Source: Pedobacter soli
GTDB lineage: Bacteria > Bacteroidota > Bacteroidia > Sphingobacteriales > Sphingobacteriaceae
DNA length: 64,000 nt
Reading direction: 5' to 3'
NCBI RefSeq assembly: GCF_900101435.1
Contig: NZ_FMZH01000003.1
Coordinates: forward strand, 124,001-188,000
Shown here: positions 16,883 to 25,054 of the stretch, piece by piece
Layout: the number at the start of each line of letters is the position of its first letter
Numbering within the stretch: position 1 is the first letter of the stretch
Program-made: the position numbers and the translations under genes
Notes under the pieces: model-generated
What the model was told of the DNA's origin: nothing
The model's input: the letters and a program-made list of their open reading frames with translations, nothing else
Databases searched by the model: none

Positions 16883-16966
16883 CGTCATTGCGAGGCACGA
16901 AGCAATCCTACTACTATGGGTGGGCATCACTACCGCTTTAAGATTGCTTCGTTCCTCGCAATGACG
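16883..16966. repeat. Long imperfect inverted repeat (MITE/REP-like)
   Basis: The left arm 16883-16907 (cgtcattgcgaggcacgaag...) and the right arm 16942-16966 are reverse complements at 24 of 25 positions, separated by 34 nt. This CGTCATTGCGAGG...GAAGCAATC motif belongs to a repeat type I recognise as widespread in bacterial genomes. It occupies the gap between the PL10 and uxaB genes and ends 15 bp before the uxaB ATG, so it will be part of the operon mRNA as a strong stem. Confidence 0.8.
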
Positions 16967-16981
16967 GAAATTGGAAGACCA

Positions 16982-18493
16982 ATGATTTTAAACAAAGAAA
17001 ATTTAAACAGCATCAGCAGCGAAAAGGTTACCAAACCAACTGCTGAAATTTTAGCATTACCAGAAAAGGTAATTCAGTTTGGTACCGGCGTTTTACTGCG
17101 TGGTTTACCCGATTATTTTATCGACAAAGCTAACCACCAGGGTATTTTTAATGGCCGTGTACTGGTGGTTAAATCGACCTCAAAAGGTGGTGCCGATGCT
17201 TTTTCGCAACAAGACAACCTGTACACGCTATGTGTTAAAGGTATAGAAGATGGGGTTAATGTAGCAGAAAATACCATCAATTCATCTATCAGCCGCGTAT
17301 TGTCGGCTTCGCAAGATTGGGCCGAAATTTTAAAAGCAGCAAATCAGCCAGAAATGCAGGTGGTGATTTCGAACACCACCGAAGTAGGTATTGTAAAAAG
17401 CGAAGATAAAATTACCGACAACCCTCCGCAATCTTATCCCGGTAAACTGCTCGCCTTTTTGCACGAGCGTTACAAAGCCTTTAACGGATCGGCTGAAAGT
17501 GGAATGGTGATTGTACCAACCGAACTGATTAGTGATAATGCCGATAAACTGAAAGAGATTGTACTGAACCTGGCCATCCAAAACAAACTGGGCTGGGATT
17601 TCGAAAACTGGTTAAAAACCGCCAATCACTTCTGCAAAACTCTGGTAGACCGCATTGTACCGGGAAAACTGCCTGCAGCTGAACAGAAAGCCATTGAAAA
17701 CGAATTGGGTTATGAAGATGAGCTGATGATTATGGCTGAACCTTTCAGGCTTTGGGCCATCGAATCATCGAGCGAAAAGGTAAAAGACATCTTATCTTTT
17801 GCCAAAGCCGATAAAGGCATTTTCATTGTTCCATCTATCGATAAATTTAAAGAATTAAAACTCCGTTTACTGAACGGAACTCATACCATTAGCTGTGGAC
17901 TGGCCATTTTAGCCGGCTTTAACACGGTAAAAGAAGCCATGGCCAACGAAGAATTTTCGGCACATGTTTTAAAACTGATGCAGGACGAAATTGCTCCGGC
18001 TGTGGTAAACGAAGACATTACTTACGATGAAGCCCTTGCATTCGCAAAAAGCGTAATCGACCGTTTCAGCAACCCGGCATTAGAACACAAATGGCAGGCC
18101 ATTACCTTAAACTATACTTCCAAATTGCAAATGCGTAACATGCCTTTAATCAGAAGGTACTACGCTTTAAAAAATGAAGTGCCCCAACTTACAGCACTTG
18201 GTGTAGCTGCTTACATCCTTTTCATGAATGTAGCTAAAGAGGGCGATGTTTTTGTTGCAAATGTAGCCGGAAAAACCTACCCTATTGACGATGAATTTGC
18301 CGGAATTTTATACGAATACTGGAAAAACCCTGAAACAGTAGTTGACAGTACGCTTGGCGACAGACGTTTGTGGGACAAGAACTTAAATAACTACCCTGGC
18401 TTTAACGCGGCTGTAAAATCGTACGTTGATTTATTACAAAATAAAGGTGCAAAAGAAACTTTAGGTAACTTGCATTCAGAAAGAACAATTTAA
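16982..18493 (+). CDS. uxaB: Tagaturonate reductase (altronate oxidoreductase)
   Basis: A 503-residue NAD-dependent cytoplasmic dehydrogenase of the mannitol dehydrogenase family. The ATG at 16982 (MILNKENLNSI) is chosen because the reading frame upstream runs through the inverted repeat at 16883-16966. The N-terminal Rossmann part shows VIQFGTGVLLRGLPDYFIDKA and VVKSTSKGGADAF, and a middle segment VISNTTEVGI. The C-terminal domain carries KLRLLNGTHTISCGLAILAG (the Lys/Asn/His catalytic region). The enzyme reduces D-tagaturonate to D-altronate in galacturonate breakdown. Only 1 nt separates its stop from the uxaA ATG. Confidence 0.92.
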   Translation: MILNKENLNSISSEKVTKPTAEILALPEKVIQFGTGVLLRGLPDYFIDKANHQGIFNGRVLVVKSTSKGGADAFSQQDNLYTLCVKGIEDGVNVAENTINSSISRVLSASQDWAEILKAANQPEMQVVISNTTEVGIVKSEDKITDNPPQSYPGKLLAFLHERYKAFNGSAESGMVIVPTELISDNADKLKEIVLNLAIQNKLGWDFENWLKTANHFCKTLVDRIVPGKLPAAEQKAIENELGYEDELMIMAEPFRLWAIESSSEKVKDILSFAKADKGIFIVPSIDKFKELKLRLLNGTHTISCGLAILAGFNTVKEAMANEEFSAHVLKLMQDEIAPAVVNEDITYDEALAFAKSVIDRFSNPALEHKWQAITLNYTSKLQMRNMPLIRRYYALKNEVPQLTALGVAAYILFMNVAKEGDVFVANVAGKTYPIDDEFAGILYEYWKNPETVVDSTLGDRRLWDKNLNNYPGFNAAVKSYVDLLQNKGAKETLGNLHSERTI

Positions 18494-18494
18494 A

Positions 18495-20141
18495 ATGGTT
18501 ACTAGAATTTTAAAAATCCATCCTAACGATAATGTACTGGTTGCGCTTCAAAACCTGGCAAAAGGCGAAACCGTTATCCACGATGGACAGGAATATATTT
18601 TACAGGATGACATTCCGGCCAAGCATAAATTTTTTATGCAGGACATGAACCAGGGCGACCACATTATCATGTATGGTGTTTTGGTTGGGAAGGCGCAGCA
18701 CTTCATCCTTAAAGGTGGCTTAATGGATACCGAAAATACCAAACATGCATCTGATCCTTTCGAATTCCGTCCGTACCATTACCAATGGCAGGCACCCGAT
18801 GTGAGCAAATTTGAGGGCCGTACCTTTAATGGTTACATCCGCAGCGATGGTCGTGTGGGTACAGCCAATTACTGGTTGTTTATTCCAACTGTTTTTTGCG
18901 AAAACCGCAACCTGGATGTAATCCGCGAGGCTTTACACAACGAGTTGGGTTATGCGGTAACCGACAAATACAAATCGTATGCACACGAGCTGGTAGAAGC
19001 GTATAAAAACGGCGAAATTTTAGCCGAAGCCGATCCGGCATCAATCGGACAGGCCAATCCATCTGCCAACCGTGTTTTTAAAAACGTTGATGGTATTAAA
19101 TTTTTAAATCACCAGGGTGGTTGTGGCGGTACCCGTCAGGATGCTGCTGTGTTGAGCAAGCTACTGGCTGCTTATGCCGATCACCCGAATGTTGCCGGCG
19201 TTACAGTTTTAAGTTTAGGTTGCCAGAATTTACAGGTGCACGATTTTATGGAAGACCTGAAGCACCGCAGCCCTAACTTCGATAAACCTTTATTTGTTTT
19301 CGAGCAGCAACAATCGCAAAGCGAAGAGCAACTCGTTAAAGAGGCGATCAGAAAAACTTTTATCGGTTTAACCGAAATCAATAAAATTGAACGTCAGCCG
19401 GCACCATTAAGCAAACTGGTTTTAGGTGTTAAATGCGGTGGAAGCGATGGTTTTAGCGGCATTAGTGCAAATCCGGCAGTAGGGTATACTTCCGATTTAT
19501 TGGTGGCCTTAGGCGGAACTGTACTACTGGCCGAGTTCCCTGAACTTTGTGGTGCAGAACAACAGCTGATTGATCGTACGAAAGATGAAACTGCTGCACG
19601 TAAATTTATCCAGTTAATGACGGCTTATAACCAATCGGCTGAAAACGTAGGCTCGGGCTTTTTCATGAACCCATCACCAGGCAATATTAAAGATGGTTTA
19701 ATTACCGATGCCATAAAAAGCACTGGCGCTGCAAAAAAAGGCGGAACCTCGCCGGTTGAAGATGTTTTGGATTATACCGAACCCGCAACCAAACCTGGCC
19801 TCAATTTAGTTTGTACGCCGGGTAACGATGTGGAAGCCACTACCGGTAAAGCAGCATCGGGCGCAACTTTGATTTTATTTACAACCGGACTGGGTACACC
19901 TACCGGAAACCCCGTTTGCCCAACCATTAAAGTATCTACCAATAATGCCTTAACCAAACGCATGGGCGATATTATCGATATCAATTGCGGCCCGGTGATC
20001 GAAGGCGAAAAAACCATCGAACAAATGGGCGAAGATATTTTGGAATACTGTATCAAAGCAGCAAGTGGCGAGGTTATTCCAAAGGCCGTTTTGTTAAATC
20101 AAGACGATTTTATTCCGTGGAAACGCGGCGTAAGCCTTTAA
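18495..20141 (+). CDS. uxaA: Altronate dehydratase
   Basis: A 548-residue enzyme of the UxaA family with both parts present: an N-terminal SAF domain (about 1-90; ILKIHPNDNVLVALQNLA) and the large C-terminal lyase domain, containing GYIRSDGRVGTANYWLFIPT, HQGGCGGTRQDA, LGVKCGGSDGFSGISANPAV and TPGNDVEATTGKAASGA. Conserved cysteines (GGCGG, SLGCQNL, KCGG) fit the iron-dependent site of the family. It converts D-altronate to 2-keto-3-deoxygluconate. It is tightly linked to uxaB and followed by two hairpin repeats and uxaC. Confidence 0.93.
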   Translation: MVTRILKIHPNDNVLVALQNLAKGETVIHDGQEYILQDDIPAKHKFFMQDMNQGDHIIMYGVLVGKAQHFILKGGLMDTENTKHASDPFEFRPYHYQWQAPDVSKFEGRTFNGYIRSDGRVGTANYWLFIPTVFCENRNLDVIREALHNELGYAVTDKYKSYAHELVEAYKNGEILAEADPASIGQANPSANRVFKNVDGIKFLNHQGGCGGTRQDAAVLSKLLAAYADHPNVAGVTVLSLGCQNLQVHDFMEDLKHRSPNFDKPLFVFEQQQSQSEEQLVKEAIRKTFIGLTEINKIERQPAPLSKLVLGVKCGGSDGFSGISANPAVGYTSDLLVALGGTVLLAEFPELCGAEQQLIDRTKDETAARKFIQLMTAYNQSAENVGSGFFMNPSPGNIKDGLITDAIKSTGAAKKGGTSPVEDVLDYTEPATKPGLNLVCTPGNDVEATTGKAASGATLILFTTGLGTPTGNPVCPTIKVSTNNALTKRMGDIIDINCGPVIEGEKTIEQMGEDILEYCIKAASGEVIPKAVLLNQDDFIPWKRGVSL

Positions 20142-20153
20142 TTATCAGCCGCC

Positions 20154-20221
20154 GCGGTCAGTGTCTGCACTGACCGCACCAAGTTTTATTCAATTTAGTG
20201 GTCTGTGAAAACACAGATCAC
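20154..20221. repeat. Pair of 10-bp-stem, 4-nt-loop hairpins between uxaA and uxaC
   Basis: gcggtcagtg-tctg-cactgaccgc (20154-20177) is a perfect 10-bp stem. gtggtctgtg-aaaa-cacagatcac (20198-20221) is a 10-bp stem with one G-T wobble. Neither is followed by a T-run. The second shares its stem sequence with the hairpin at 15766-15789, so they belong to one repeat family. Confidence 0.7.
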
Positions 20222-20239
20222 CAGTAACAATGACATAGC

Positions 20240-21640
20240 ATGAAACCTTTTTTAGACGAAAATTTTCTTTTGGAGAGCAAAACTGCTGAAAAGCTTTATC
20301 ACAATTTTGCCAAACCCTTACCGATTATAGATTACCATAACCACCTCATTCCCGAGCAAATTGCCAACAACACTCAGTTTGCCAACATGACCCAGGTTTG
20401 GCTGGCCGGCGACCATTACAAATGGCGTGCAATGCGTGCCAATGGTGTTGACGAAAAATACATCACCGGTGCAGGTTCTGATTTTGAGAAATTTGAGAAA
20501 TGGGCAGAAACCGTTCCTTATACTTTGCGTAACCCACTGTACCACTGGACACATTTAGAACTCCAGCGTTATTTCGGCGTTACCGATTTACTTTCTGGTA
20601 AAACTGCGCAGAAAATTTACGACGAATGTTCGGCTAAACTGCAAACACCTGAATATTCAGTACGCGGTTTATTGGCCAAAATGAATGTAGAATCGGTTTG
20701 TACTACCGATGATCCTTTAGATAGCCTGAACTTTCATCAGCAACTGGCCAGAGAAGGAGCAAACCTGAAAATGTTACCCGCTTTCCGTCCAGATAAAGCC
20801 ATGAACAGCGATGACATTGAAGGTTTAAACCAATATATTGATAAACTGGAAAGTGTAGTTGATAAAACCATCAGCAGTTTTCAGGACTATATTGATGCAT
20901 TGAAAAGCCGCCACGATTATTTTGCGGATAATGGTTGTTCAGTGTCTGACCATGGTTTAGAGCAGATTTATGCCGAAGATTATTCCGAAGCCGAAATCAG
21001 CGCCATTTTTGACAAAATTCGCAGTAAAAAGGGCATTTCTTACGAAGAAAACCTGAAATTCAAATCAGCCATGCTCGTTTATTTTGCTGAGTGGGATCAC
21101 GAGAAAGGTTGGGTACAGCAATACCATTTAGGTGCGTTACGCAACAACAATGCCCGCATGTTAAGACAACTAGGTCCGGATACTGGCTGGGATTCGATTG
21201 GTGATTTTAGCCAGGCCCGTATGCTTTCTAAATTCTTAAACCGTTTGGATAACCAGGATAAACTGGCCAAAACCATCATCTACAACCTTAATCCTGCAGA
21301 TAACGAGTTAATTGCAACCATGATCGGTAACTTTAATGATGGTTCTGTAGCAGGTAAAGTACAGTTTGGATCGGCCTGGTGGTTTTTAGACCAAAAAGAT
21401 GGCATGATTAAACAATTAAATGCACTATCGAACATGGGGCTTTTAAGTCGCCTGGTAGGTATGCTTACCGATTCACGCAGTTTCCTTTCTTTCCCTCGTC
21501 ACGAATATTTCAGAAGGATTGTTTGCAACCTGTTTGGAACCGACATTGAAAACGGAGAATTGCCTAACGACCTGGAGTGGGTTGGTAAAATTGTGCAGGA
21601 TATTTCGTACTTTAACGCAAAAAATTACTTTAAATTTTAA
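20240..21640 (+). CDS. uxaC: Glucuronate/galacturonate isomerase
   Basis: A 466-residue cytoplasmic uronate isomerase of the amidohydrolase-related UxaC family and of normal family length. Visible signatures are PIIDYHNHLIPEQIANN near residue 30 (metal-site HxH), VWLAGDHYKWRAMRANG, VESVCTTDDPLDSL, LPAFRPDKAMN, and a C-terminal GMLTDSRSFLSFPRHEYFRR. It isomerises D-galacturonate to D-tagaturonate, or D-glucuronate to D-fructuronate. With uxaB and uxaA beside it, galacturonate is the expected substrate. No uxuA or uxuB is present in the window, so the glucuronate branch is not supported here. Confidence 0.95.
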   Translation: MKPFLDENFLLESKTAEKLYHNFAKPLPIIDYHNHLIPEQIANNTQFANMTQVWLAGDHYKWRAMRANGVDEKYITGAGSDFEKFEKWAETVPYTLRNPLYHWTHLELQRYFGVTDLLSGKTAQKIYDECSAKLQTPEYSVRGLLAKMNVESVCTTDDPLDSLNFHQQLAREGANLKMLPAFRPDKAMNSDDIEGLNQYIDKLESVVDKTISSFQDYIDALKSRHDYFADNGCSVSDHGLEQIYAEDYSEAEISAIFDKIRSKKGISYEENLKFKSAMLVYFAEWDHEKGWVQQYHLGALRNNNARMLRQLGPDTGWDSIGDFSQARMLSKFLNRLDNQDKLAKTIIYNLNPADNELIATMIGNFNDGSVAGKVQFGSAWWFLDQKDGMIKQLNALSNMGLLSRLVGMLTDSRSFLSFPRHEYFRRIVCNLFGTDIENGELPNDLEWVGKIVQDISYFNAKNYFKF

Positions 21641-21754
21641 CCAAAATCAGGCTTTTAAGAAGAATTTCGTTGGATTCAACGCATTTCAAACGTTTTACTT
21701 CCATTTTCATACCGTTGCAGAAAACAGCATGAAAAAAGCCGATTATTTACGAAA

Positions 21755-22801
21755 ATGAGTACCCAAATATTCGATTCATCAAAAAAAGGAAAAAAAGTTT
21801 TAAGCTTTGGTGAAATACTTTTACGCATCTGCCCGGATATGGATGGGCAATGGTTAAAAGAAAATAAACTACCGTTTTATGTGGGAGGTGCCGAGCTCAA
21901 TGTGGCTACCGCCTTAGCTTTATGGAATGTGCCTTCGGCCTACCTTTCGGCTGTGCCCGATAATTCGGTAACCCGCGAGATTGTTGAATACCTGAATGTG
22001 CGCAATATCGATACTACGCCAATGGTTTATCATGGCGAACGTCTGGGCCTTTATTACCTGCCAAAAGGGAAAGACCTTAAAAATGCAGGGGTAATTTACG
22101 ATCGCGCCAATTCGGCCTATGCTGATTTAAAAGTTGGACAGATTAACTGGGACGAAGTGTTTGAAGATGTAGCCTGGTTCCATTTCAGCGCAATTTGCCC
22201 CGCCATTAACCAAAATATCGCCGATGTTTGCCTGGAAGCACTAAAAGCTGCCAGCACCAGAAACATTACCATTTCTTTAGATTTAAATTACCGCGCCAAA
22301 CTTTGGAAATATGGTAAAGAGCCTATTGACATTTTACCTGAGCTGGCTAAATATTGTACTTTAATTATGGGCAATGTGTGGGCAGCAAATAAAATGCTGG
22401 GTACAGCACTTCACCCTGATTTGCTGCCAACCGAAGGTTATGCAAAAGAAACGTTACTGCAACAAGCCACCGATACTTCTAAAGAAATATTAAGTTTGTT
22501 TCCGGCGTGTAAAGTTGTAGCCAATACCTTCAGGTTCGATCATGGCAAAGGCATCCGCTACTATACTGCCATTTATACCAACAATGAGCTAACCGTTTCC
22601 GAAGAATATGTTTCTGAAGAGATTTTAGACAAAGTAGGTAGCGGCGATTGCTTTATGGGTGGATTAATTTATGGCTTCTACAATGGCCTTTCAGCTAAAG
22701 AAACCTTAAATTTTGCTACCGCAGCTGCATACGATAAATTATACATTGCAAGTGATGCCACAACCAGCACCGTGGCAGATATAGAAAAACGAATTATATA
22801 A
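21755..22801 (+). CDS. kdgK: 2-keto-3-deoxygluconate kinase (PfkB family)
   Basis: A 348-residue ribokinase-like sugar kinase. Visible are the N-terminal KVLSFGEILLRICPDMDGQW, the substrate-proximal FYVGGAELNVATALALWNVP, and the PfkB signature with the catalytic Asp in LDKVGSGDCFMGGLIYGF (about 287-304). The role follows from its position directly before the KDPG aldolase gene (2-nt gap). It phosphorylates 2-keto-3-deoxygluconate to KDPG. About 110 bp without notable features separate it from uxaC. Confidence 0.9.
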   Translation: MSTQIFDSSKKGKKVLSFGEILLRICPDMDGQWLKENKLPFYVGGAELNVATALALWNVPSAYLSAVPDNSVTREIVEYLNVRNIDTTPMVYHGERLGLYYLPKGKDLKNAGVIYDRANSAYADLKVGQINWDEVFEDVAWFHFSAICPAINQNIADVCLEALKAASTRNITISLDLNYRAKLWKYGKEPIDILPELAKYCTLIMGNVWAANKMLGTALHPDLLPTEGYAKETLLQQATDTSKEILSLFPACKVVANTFRFDHGKGIRYYTAIYTNNELTVSEEYVSEEILDKVGSGDCFMGGLIYGFYNGLSAKETLNFATAAAYDKLYIASDATTSTVADIEKRII

Positions 22802-22803
22802 CC

Positions 22804-23466
22804 ATGATCAGTAACAAGCACAAAATTTTAGATGCCATTTTAGAGCAGGGCATGCTACCCCTTTTTTACCAGGATAGCGAAGCAGGAAGTGTTGAAATAT
22901 TGCGTACCCTGTATAAAGCAGGTGTTCGTGTTTTTGAATACACCAACCGCGGAAAATCGGCCTTGCCTAATTTTAAAAAGCTAAAAGAAATCCGCGATGC
23001 AGAAATGCCCGACCTTTACCTGGGCATTGGTACCATTAAAACCCCTGCTGATGCGAATGCTTTTATTGAAGCCGGAACCGATTTTATTGTAGCGCCGATT
23101 ATCAATCCGGCTGTTGCCGAAATTGCCAACAAAATAGGCATGCTATGGATTCCGGGTTGTATGACCCCTACCGAAATTAGTGTGGCACAAGAACACAAAG
23201 CCATGTTAATTAAAATTTTCCCGGCTAATATTTTAGGCCCAGAATTTATTGCTTCGATCAAAGATTTATTTGCCGGCCAGCTGTTTATGCCAACCGGAGG
23301 GGTAGAAATTAATGCCGATAATTTAAAAACCTGGTTTAAAGCCGGTGTTTGTGCCGTTGGTATGGGCAGTAAATTAATTAGTAAAGACGTGATGAGCAAA
23401 GGCCTTTATGATGAACTGTACGAAAATACCCAACTGGCGCTCGACCTCATTAAAAAAAGTAAGTAA
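22804..23466 (+). CDS. eda: KDPG aldolase (2-keto-3-deoxy-6-phosphogluconate aldolase)
   Basis: A 220-residue class I aldolase of the KDPG/KHG family. FEYTNRGKSALPNFKKL has the family E-T-x-R-like start, YLGIGTIKTPADANAFIEAG follows, and MLIKIFPANILGPEFI carries the Schiff-base lysine region. MPTGGVEINADNLKTWFKAG is the phosphate-binding segment. It splits KDPG into pyruvate and glyceraldehyde-3-phosphate. Coupled to kdgK upstream and 22 bp from the exuT-like gene downstream, it completes the galacturonate route encoded here. Confidence 0.92.
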   Translation: MISNKHKILDAILEQGMLPLFYQDSEAGSVEILRTLYKAGVRVFEYTNRGKSALPNFKKLKEIRDAEMPDLYLGIGTIKTPADANAFIEAGTDFIVAPIINPAVAEIANKIGMLWIPGCMTPTEISVAQEHKAMLIKIFPANILGPEFIASIKDLFAGQLFMPTGGVEINADNLKTWFKAGVCAVGMGSKLISKDVMSKGLYDELYENTQLALDLIKKSK

Positions 23467-23488
23467 TCCCTAACCACACACAACCGAA

Positions 23489-24934
23489 ATGAGCCAAACC
23501 AAAATGAGCAAATACAGATGGACAATATGTACGCTGTTATTTGTTGCAACCACCATTAATTATTTAGATCGACAGGTACTCTCACTTACATGGAAAGACT
23601 ATTTTGTTCCCGAATTTCACTGGACAGATAGCGACTATGGAACCATTACAGCACTATTCTCTCTTTTTTATGCCGGATCGATGTTGGTTGCAGGACGTTT
23701 TGTTGACTGGATGGATACCAAAAAAGGTTTCCTTTGGGCAATCGGAATCTGGTCTGTAGGTGCATGTATCCACGCTTTTTGCGGCATTGCCACTTCAGGC
23801 ATCATTACCGGTACCTGGGCCATGAGTTTTGCAGGTGCCAAAGAGGCGCTTTCTACCGTTGGAAACACGACGTTAATTTTATCAACCAGTCTTTCGCTGT
23901 TTATTTTTGCCCGTTTTGTACTGGCATTGGGCGAGGCAGGGAACTTTCCGGCAGCTATTAAAGCTACTGCTGAATATTTCCCTAAAAAAGACCGTGCTTT
24001 TGCTACCAGTATTTTTAATGCAGGTGCAACTGTTGGTGCTTTGGCCGCTCCTGTAACCATCCCTTACATTGCTGAGGCTTATGGCTGGGAAATGTCGTTC
24101 ATCATTATCGGTGCCTTAGGTTTTATCTGGATGCTATTCTGGATTCTGCTTTATGGCAAACCAGAAAACCACTCGCGCGTAAGCAAGGCTGAATTGGCTT
24201 ACATCCAGCAGGATTTAGTTGCACATGAACAAGTTAGCGAAACGGTTACTGCCGCATCGCCTGTTAAAAAGCTGTCGTTTGCCGATTGCCTTAAATTTAA
24301 ACAAACCTGGGCCTTTGCTTTTGGTAAGTTTATGACTGATGGAGTATGGTGGTTTTACCTGTTCTGGTCGCCAGCCTACCTGAAAGATATTTATAAAATG
24401 AGCGGTACGGAAAGTGCTTTCCCGCTGTTTATTTTATATGTAATTACCTTGTTATCGATCATCGGAGGATGGTTACCATCTTATTTTATTGGCAAGAAAA
24501 ATATGAACCCTTACGATGGAAGGATGAAATCGATGTTGATTTTTGCCTTTTTCCCGCTATTGGCTTTATTGGCTCAGCCTTTAGGTTATTATAGCTACTG
24601 GTTGCCAGTAATTATTATTGGTATCGCAGGGGCTGCACACCAGGCTTGGTCAGCTAATATTTTTACTACTGTAAGTGATATGTTTCCCCGTCAGGCCATT
24701 GCTACCGTAACCGGAATTGGTGGTATGGCCGGAGGTTTAGGATCATTTTTTATCAACAAAGGTTCTGGAGTACTGTTTACCTATGCCGGCGATAGCCAAA
24801 TGACTTTTATGGGTTTCCACGGTAAAGAGGCCGGTTATTTTATCGTTTTCTCTTTCTGTGCTGTTGCCTATTTAATTGGCTGGACGGTGATGAAAGCATT
24901 GGTACCAAAATATAAATTAATAGAAGTTAAATAA
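23489..24934 (+). CDS. exuT: MFS hexuronate transporter, ExuT-like
   Basis: A 481-residue inner-membrane protein of the major facilitator superfamily (anion:cation symporter branch) with about 12 hydrophobic helices. RWTICTLLFVATTINYLDRQVLS at the start and the loop-2/3 segment ALFSLFYAGSMLVAGRFVDWMDTKKGF are typical of ExuT/GudP-like carriers. LGEAGNFPAAIKATAEYFPKKDRAFA is the second signature. Location at the end of the galacturonate operon points to uptake of galacturonate or small uronate products. A strong terminator follows at 24944-24979. The start is one of two nearby ATGs (MSQTKMSKYRW). Confidence 0.9.
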   Translation: MSQTKMSKYRWTICTLLFVATTINYLDRQVLSLTWKDYFVPEFHWTDSDYGTITALFSLFYAGSMLVAGRFVDWMDTKKGFLWAIGIWSVGACIHAFCGIATSGIITGTWAMSFAGAKEALSTVGNTTLILSTSLSLFIFARFVLALGEAGNFPAAIKATAEYFPKKDRAFATSIFNAGATVGALAAPVTIPYIAEAYGWEMSFIIIGALGFIWMLFWILLYGKPENHSRVSKAELAYIQQDLVAHEQVSETVTAASPVKKLSFADCLKFKQTWAFAFGKFMTDGVWWFYLFWSPAYLKDIYKMSGTESAFPLFILYVITLLSIIGGWLPSYFIGKKNMNPYDGRMKSMLIFAFFPLLALLAQPLGYYSYWLPVIIIGIAGAAHQAWSANIFTTVSDMFPRQAIATVTGIGGMAGGLGSFFINKGSGVLFTYAGDSQMTFMGFHGKEAGYFIVFSFCAVAYLIGWTVMKALVPKYKLIEVK

Positions 24935-24943
24935 TTCAAAACA

Positions 24944-24988
24944 CAAGATTTAGGCACAAAAACAAGTGCCTAAATCTTGATACTTTTT
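24944..24988 (+). terminator. Intrinsic terminator ending the pectin/galacturonate operon
   Basis: caagatttaggcac (24944-24957) and gtgcctaaatcttg (24966-24979) form a 14-bp perfect stem with an 8-nt loop, followed by a run of Ts. Confidence 0.85.
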
Positions 24989-24997
24989 TTAAAAACA

Positions 24998-25024
24998 TTA
25001 ATCTATACTTAAACGATAGATTAA
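24998..25024. promoter_or_regulatory. 9-bp inverted repeat upstream of gapN
   Basis: ttaatctat (24998-25006) and atagattaa (25016-25024) are perfect reverse complements around a 9-nt centre. They lie 31 bp before the gapN start and after the terminator at 24944, so this could be an operator for gapN or part of its leader. AT-rich inverted repeats of this size can occur by chance. Confidence 0.35.
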
Positions 25025-25054
25025 GCATTATAAACCCTAACAACCAAACCCAAA

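Noticed and set aside
16916..16981. N-terminal extension of uxaB from an upstream ATG
   Set aside because: The extension is encoded by the 25-bp inverted repeat; the family N-terminus begins at 16982.
20154..20221. Terminators ending the operon before uxaC
   Set aside because: The hairpins lack T-runs, and no alternative promoter box is obvious before uxaC; treated as intra-operon repeats.
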